This document shows positions 60,180-64,000 of a stretch of DNA of 64,000 nucleotides, one piece after another. The notes under the pieces were generated by a model that had not been told where the DNA came from, searched no databases, and was given only the letters and a program-made list of their open reading frames with translations. The DNA comes from an uncultured Alphaproteobacteria bacterium (GTDB taxonomy: Bacteria; Pseudomonadota; Alphaproteobacteria; Micropepsales; Micropepsaceae). Where the stretch lies: positions 1 through 64,000 of the forward strand of contig CADEFU010000009.1 in the NCBI GenBank assembly GCA_902826695.1, in the 5' to 3' direction. Numbering within the stretch: the stretch's first letter is position 1; the number at the start of each line of letters is the position of its first letter. Position numbers and translations under genes: made by a program.

Positions 60180-61420
60180 TGTGATCCCGTGTTTGCGGAG
60201 GCGAGCGCGGCGCTGCGGCCGATCGCCGAAGGGTGCGTGCCGCCGATCCAGTAGCTGAGCTCGGCCGGGTGGCCGATGGGCCAGACGGCATAATCGGCGG
60301 CCTTGCCGACTTCGAGCGAGCCGGTTTCATGCGCGAGGCCGAGCGCGCGCGCGGCGTTGCGGGTGACGCCGGCGAGCGCTTCCTCGGGCGTAAGACCGAA
60401 CAGTGTGCATGCCATGTTCATCGTTGTGATCAACGAGACCGTTGGCGACGTGCCGGGGTTGCAATCGGTGGCGACGGCAATGGGCACTTTCGCGCGGCGC
60501 AGCGCTTCGACGGGCGGCTTGCGCGTTTCGCGCAGCGTGAAGAACGCGCCGGGAAGAAGAACAGCGACGGTGCCGGCCTTCGCCATCGCGGCCACGCCGG
60601 CTGCGTCCGTGTACTCGAGATGGTCGGCGGAGAGCGCTCGGAATCGCGCCGCCAACGCTGCACCGTTCGTGTCCGAGAGCTGGTCGGCGTGGAGTTTCAC
60701 CTTGAGACCAAGCGCACTGGCGGCAGCGAAAAACTGCGCGGTCTCGTCGGGCGTGAAGGCAATGCCTTCGCAGAACGCGTCTACCGCGTCGGCGAGGCCT
60801 TCGTCCGCGATCGCGCGCAGGATGGGGCCGCCCATGTCCGCGACGTAGGCGGCACGTTTCGCGGCGCTGTCCGGCGGCAGCGCGTGCAGACCCAAATACG
60901 TCGTCGTAACGCGAGCGTAGGTTTCTTGACCTAGCCGGCGGGCGACGCGGAGCATGCGCTTCTCTGTTTCGAGATCAAGGCCATAGCCGGACTTGATTTC
61001 GACGGTTGTGACGCCTTCGCTCAATAGGCCGTTGAAGCGCGCATGTGATTGCGTGAAAAGTTCGTCTTCCGTGACGGCACGTGTGGCGCGGACCGTGGAC
61101 ATGATGCCGCCACCGGCTTTGGCGATCTGTTCGTAGCTTGCACCCTTCAGTCGTTGCTCGAACTCGACGGCGCGATTGCCCGCAAAGACGAGGTGCGTGT
61201 GGCAGTCGATCAAGCCCGGCGTGATCCACTGATTCTGCGCGTCGATCACGCGCGTCGCGAGCGCTTCCGTCTTGCCGGGCAAGTCGCGCATCGGGCCCGC
61301 GTAGACGAGGCGTCCCGCTTTGTCGGCCAACGCCGCATTCTCGATGGCGCCATAGGCGCCCGCTCCTTCGCGCATGGTGGCGAGGCGCGCATTGATCCAC
61401 AGATGGTCCCATTTCGACAT
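60176..61420 (-). CDS. hutI: imidazolonepropionase
   Basis: The third step of histidine degradation: 4-imidazolone-5-propionate to N-formimino-L-glutamate. This 414-residue amidohydrolase has the metal motif [29 protein letters not shown] and [16 protein letters not shown] for further His ligands. The segment [13 protein letters not shown] follows, with a C-terminal [26 protein letters not shown]. It overlaps an SDR gene downstream and is divergent from hutF. hutH and hutU are not in this window. Confidence 0.94.
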   Translation of the reverse strand: MSKWDHLWINARLATMREGAGAYGAIENAALADKAGRLVYAGPMRDLPGKTEALATRVIDAQNQWITPGLIDCHTHLVFAGNRAVEFEQRLKGASYEQIAKAGGGIMSTVRATRAVTEDELFTQSHARFNGLLSEGVTTVEIKSGYGLDLETEKRMLRVARRLGQETYARVTTTYLGLHALPPDSAAKRAAYVADMGGPILRAIADEGLADAVDAFCEGIAFTPDETAQFFAAASALGLKVKLHADQLSDTNGAALAARFRALSADHLEYTDAAGVAAMAKAGTVAVLLPGAFFTLRETRKPPVEALRRAKVPIAVATDCNPGTSPTVSLITTMNMACTLFGLTPEEALAGVTRNAARALGLAHETGSLEVGKAADYAVWPIGHPAELSYWIGGTHPSAIGRSAALASANTGSQ

Positions 61421-61440
61421 CGGTGCATATTGTCATGCGC

Positions 61441-61595
61441 CGCAAGGAAGTTGAACCACCAAGAACACCAAGGACACTAAGGGCCGCGACCGGTCTGCGT
61501 TTGCGATTCGGTGCCGCAGCATTGGCGCTTCGCGCCGGTGGTTGTCTTGGTGTAGGTCTTGGTGACCTTGGTGTGCTTGGTGGTTCAATCTTGCG
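61441..61595. repeat. long imperfect palindrome with CACCAAG-type words
   Basis: Left part 61441-61482 and right part about 61546-61595 are inverted, sharing ends CGCAAG...TTGAACCACCAAG on the left and CTTGGTGGTTCAA...CTTGCG on the right. The arms are built from short direct repeats (ACCAAG, CACCAAG). It lies between hutI and hutF, which are transcribed away from each other, so the promoters of both must be close to or inside it. Confidence 0.8.
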
Positions 61596-61631
61596 ACGCG
61601 TTTTGAGCGCGCAGGTGTCGAAAGGTGTCCC

Positions 61632-62987
61632 GTGCAGCATTACTATGCCGATCATGCCTTGTTGCCCGACGGCGTTCGTAGCGGCGTTCGGATTGGGATC
61701 GAGGATGGGGCGATTCGTTCGGTTGATGTGGGTGCCTCCACGGAGGATTGTCAGCCGATCAAGGGGTTGATTTTGCCCGGCATGGCGAACGTACACAGCC
61801 ACGCTTTCCAACGGGCGATGGCGGGGCTTGCGGAGTGGGATGCTGGCGGCCGCGACAATTTCTGGAGCTGGCGCGAGGCGATGTATCGCTTTGCCGAGCG
61901 GCTCGATCCGGATGCGCAGCTTGCGATCGCGCGGTTTCTTTTCATCGAGATGTTGAAGGCGGGCTACACGTCTGTCGGCGAGTTCCACTATTTGCACAAT
62001 CAGCCGGGCGGGATTGCCTATTCGCCGCCGACGGCGATGGCCGAGGCCATTGCGCTCGCTGCCGCCGAGAGCGGGATCGCGCTGACGCTGATGCCGACGC
62101 TCTATGTTACGGGCGGCGCTGACGGACGGGCTTTGAGCGCGCGGCAGAAGCGGTTCGGCAAGAGCGTGCCGGAGTTGTTGGCGCTGCGCGAGGCGATGCG
62201 CGGTAAAGCGGGCGTCACACAGTTGGGACTTGCACTGCATTCGCTGCGCGCGGTGCCGCCCGCGTTGATGCGCGAGGCGATTGCCGGGGTGGAGGCTTCG
62301 TCGCCGATCCACTTGCATGCGGCGGAGCAGACCGGGGAAGTGGACGAGGCGATCGCGAAGTACGGAACGCGGCCGATCGACTACATCCTGACGCAGTTTC
62401 CGGTCGATCAGCGCTGGTGCTTCGTGCATGCGACGCACATGAACACGCGTGAGGCGCGGGCCTTGGCCGAGAGTGGCGCGGTGGCGGGCTTGTGCCCCAC
62501 CACGGAGGCGAACCTTGGCGATGGAATCTTCCGGCTCACCGAGTTTTTCAACGCAGGCGGGCGCATCGCGGTTGGCGGCGATAGTCATGTCGCGGTCGAT
62601 CCGGCCGAGGAGTTGAAGGCCCTCGAATACTCCCAACGCCTGTTGCATCGGCGACGGAATGTGTCGGCGAGCGCGGCGGTTCCGCAGACGGCGGCGCGGC
62701 TCTGGGGCGAGGCGGCGCGGAACGGCGCGCAGGTGCTTGGGCTTGATGCGGGTGAAATCGCTGTGGGCAAGCGCGCGGATTTGGTCGTGGTCGATACCGA
62801 GCATGTGTCGCTCGCCGGGCGCGACGGTAATCAGGCGCTCGCAAGCTATGTGTTCGTGACGGGGCGGCGTGCGGTGCGCGACGTAATGGTCGCCGGTGCG
62901 TGGCTTGTCAGAGACCGCCATCATGCGCGGGAGGCGGACGCAATTGACGCTTACCGCGGCGCTACAAGGAAGATAATTGCGGCCTAG
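61632..62987 (+). CDS. hutF: formimidoylglutamate deiminase
   Basis: It converts N-formimino-L-glutamate to N-formyl-L-glutamate in the alternative histidine pathway. The 451-residue amidohydrolase has the metal motif MANVHSHAFQRAMAGLAEW, PIHLHAAEQTGEVDEA, FVHATHMNTREA and LCPTTEANLGDGIFRL. Length and motifs fit HutF. GTG start. Its presence implies a HutG-type N-formylglutamate amidohydrolase elsewhere. Its stop overlaps the convergent VOC gene by 4 bp. Confidence 0.93.
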   Translation: MQHYYADHALLPDGVRSGVRIGIEDGAIRSVDVGASTEDCQPIKGLILPGMANVHSHAFQRAMAGLAEWDAGGRDNFWSWREAMYRFAERLDPDAQLAIARFLFIEMLKAGYTSVGEFHYLHNQPGGIAYSPPTAMAEAIALAAAESGIALTLMPTLYVTGGADGRALSARQKRFGKSVPELLALREAMRGKAGVTQLGLALHSLRAVPPALMREAIAGVEASSPIHLHAAEQTGEVDEAIAKYGTRPIDYILTQFPVDQRWCFVHATHMNTREARALAESGAVAGLCPTTEANLGDGIFRLTEFFNAGGRIAVGGDSHVAVDPAEELKALEYSQRLLHRRRNVSASAAVPQTAARLWGEAARNGAQVLGLDAGEIAVGKRADLVVVDTEHVSLAGRDGNQALASYVFVTGRRAVRDVMVAGAWLVRDRHHAREADAIDAYRGATRKIIAA

Positions 62988-63757
62988 CCGACTCCGATTA
63001 CCAACGTCGGCACGCCGAGCGTGTTGTTGCGTACGGTGAAGACGCGGGTGCCGGGTTTGCGGCCGGGGCGGATTTCGCTGATGTCGAAGGCGCTGGCTTT
63101 GAGCCGGGCGTGCGTGGCTTCGATGTTCGCCGCGCGCCAGGAAAGGCCCCAGAGCTTGTCCGGTGTGTCGGACGGTTCGTCGGCAAGATTGTGCACGACT
63201 TCAATGATGAGGTCGCCCGCGCGGAAGAACATCAGCCGCGCGCCCCATTTCGGTTCGGTGCGGTCGAGGCGCATGTCGAGGCCGAGGCGAGCGCCATAGA
63301 GCGCGGCGGCGCGGTTCGGATGCGTTGTGCGCACGACGACGTGGTCAAGGCCGGTGATGGCGCCCTCCTCCGCGTTGCGCGCCGGTTGCGGGGCCTTCGC
63401 GTATTCGACGAGCGAGACGGGCACGCCGAACGTTGCGGCAACATCGAGGTCGATATGGCGGCCCTCGCGCATGCCGGTTGCGTCGGCTTCGGCGAAGGCT
63501 GTCGGTGTGCCGGGCTTCAGCGCGCGGCGTTCGCAGATGCGGTGTGCGTGCTCGACGTTCTCAACCGCAAACGCGAGGCCGGCGAGGCCTTCGCGGCCGT
63601 CTTCGGAAAGTTGAAGGTCGAGCGCCATATTCGCGAGGCGGACGGTGGCACTCTCTTCGCCTGCCGTCACCGCTCGGCCGAGCAGACGCTTCATCGCTGC
63701 GGCCGCGGAGGCGATGTCGGCGGCGAGTAGTTTGATACTGTCGAGGGCGGTTATCAT
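62984..63757 (-). CDS. two-domain VOC (glyoxalase-fold) protein
   Basis: The 257 residues form two VOC modules: residues 1-125 and 133-257. The second begins ITGLDHVVVRTTHPNRAAAL and ends TRVFTVRNNTLGVPTLVI. The His in LDHVVV, and a probable Glu in DLIIEVVH, are candidate metal ligands of the second module; the first module (LLAADIASAAAAMKRLLG) lacks the His. It resembles the duplicated glyoxalase_3/DUF1338-like group. Substrate unknown. Confidence 0.8.
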   Translation of the reverse strand: MITALDSIKLLAADIASAAAAMKRLLGRAVTAGEESATVRLANMALDLQLSEDGREGLAGLAFAVENVEHAHRICERRALKPGTPTAFAEADATGMREGRHIDLDVAATFGVPVSLVEYAKAPQPARNAEEGAITGLDHVVVRTTHPNRAAALYGARLGLDMRLDRTEPKWGARLMFFRAGDLIIEVVHNLADEPSDTPDKLWGLSWRAANIEATHARLKASAFDISEIRPGRKPGTRVFTVRNNTLGVPTLVIGVG

Positions 63758-63766
63758 GGGTCTGTG

Positions 63767-63985
63767 CTAGCCCTCGTTGAGAGTTAAGTACAAGACCAAA
63801 CCAACGGCCCTGCACTCTCTTAGCGCACCGTCGTGGTGACCTGACTCCAACCGACGAACGATCGCATCGACTGCTTGCTCCGTCGTGATGCTTTTGCACG
63901 CTTCGAACGAGGGAAGCTCAGGATGGCAGGCAAACGAAATCTCGTTCAGGAGTCTTCCGTCTCGTCCAAACAACTGGACATCCAT
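63767..63985 (-). CDS. small hypothetical protein at the window edge, possibly partial
   Basis: I do not recognise this 72-residue product. It contains FACHPELPSFEACKS and EQAVDAIVRRLES. The frame stays open to the window end (codons for LFYLA precede the ATG), and the ATG at 63985 has no Shine-Dalgarno. The true start may therefore lie beyond the window and the gene may be longer. It ends 9 bp from the VOC gene start on the same strand. Confidence 0.45.
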   Translation of the reverse strand: MDVQLFGRDGRLLNEISFACHPELPSFEACKSITTEQAVDAIVRRLESGHHDGALRECRAVGLVLYLTLNEG

Positions 63986-64000
63986 CGCGAGGTAAAAAAG

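Noticed and set aside
61441-61595. CACCAAG direct repeats as a possible CRISPR array
   Set aside because: Units are 6-8 nt, unequal, and arranged as an inverted repeat; no spacers of constant length and no cas genes.
60975-62924. A 649-codon minus-strand open frame over hutF and hutI
   Set aside because: Arginine/histidine-rich shadow of two well-supported genes on the expected strands.

Overview
The window is GC-rich, densely packed bacterial chromosome. Intergenic gaps are short, ATGA stop/start overlaps are frequent, and there are no tRNA or rRNA genes. The gene families present are a FAD glycerol-3-phosphate dehydrogenase, many acyl-CoA ligases, SDRs, GSTs, LLM and VOC proteins, hutI/hutF, a hybrid histidine kinase and a DnaA-type protein. 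Together they suggest a free-living, metabolically versatile alphaproteobacterium. No phylogenetic marker is present, so this is an inference.

Layout. 0-1.5 kb is an accessory patch: a small orphan gene, a REP-like palindrome and a HigB/HigA-type toxin-antitoxin operon with a visible promoter and operator. 1.6-2.5 kb is an ArsR/SRPBCC pair that looks leaderless, with a 20-bp palindrome over its start codon. 2.8-8.2 kb holds a PhoD-like phosphatase, a short Coq4-like protein, a VOC protein and two hydrolases. 8.4-13.3 kb is a glycerolipid block: glycerol-3-phosphate dehydrogenase, a lipid kinase and an alkyl-DHAP-synthase-like flavoprotein. 13.3-25 kb is mixed: a secreted S41 protease, an Lrp regulator, a large exported protein, esterases, a feruloyl-CoA-synthase-type ligase divergent from a CoA-transferase, and a GNAT. 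25.0-26.5 kb is the most unusual stretch: about 850 bp without a convincing gene, followed by a protein that joins DnaA domain I directly to DnaA domain IV with no AAA+ ATPase. 26.6-46.5 kb is mainly catabolic and xenobiotic metabolism: dehydratase, GSTs, acyl-CoA ligases, M20 amidohydrolase, MBL hydrolase, type B esterase, zinc alcohol dehydrogenase and LLM oxidoreductase. It also holds a Popeye-like cyclic-nucleotide-binding membrane protein.

46.5-47.1 kb holds tusA and two tandem genes for 33- and 34-residue single-span membrane peptides. The peptides are clear paralogues and each has its own Shine-Dalgarno. 47.3-51.0 kb is a self-regulated TetR-HlyD-ABC efflux operon. 51.2-55.8 kb has two paralogous CHAP-domain lipoproteins convergent with a response regulator/hybrid kinase operon. 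55.8-59.4 kb has a methyltransferase, a lipoprotein and a DUF3137-like protein. 59.4-63.8 kb is histidine degradation (hutI with an SDR, divergent hutF), then a VOC protein and a gene at the window edge.

A second theme is the number of palindromic intergenic elements. Two copies of an approximately 111-bp element have identical 37-bp arms and lie 34 kb apart. A third element has related arms with compensated base changes. Three more long inverted repeats of other sequence families sit at 10.95, 35.2 and 61.4 kb.
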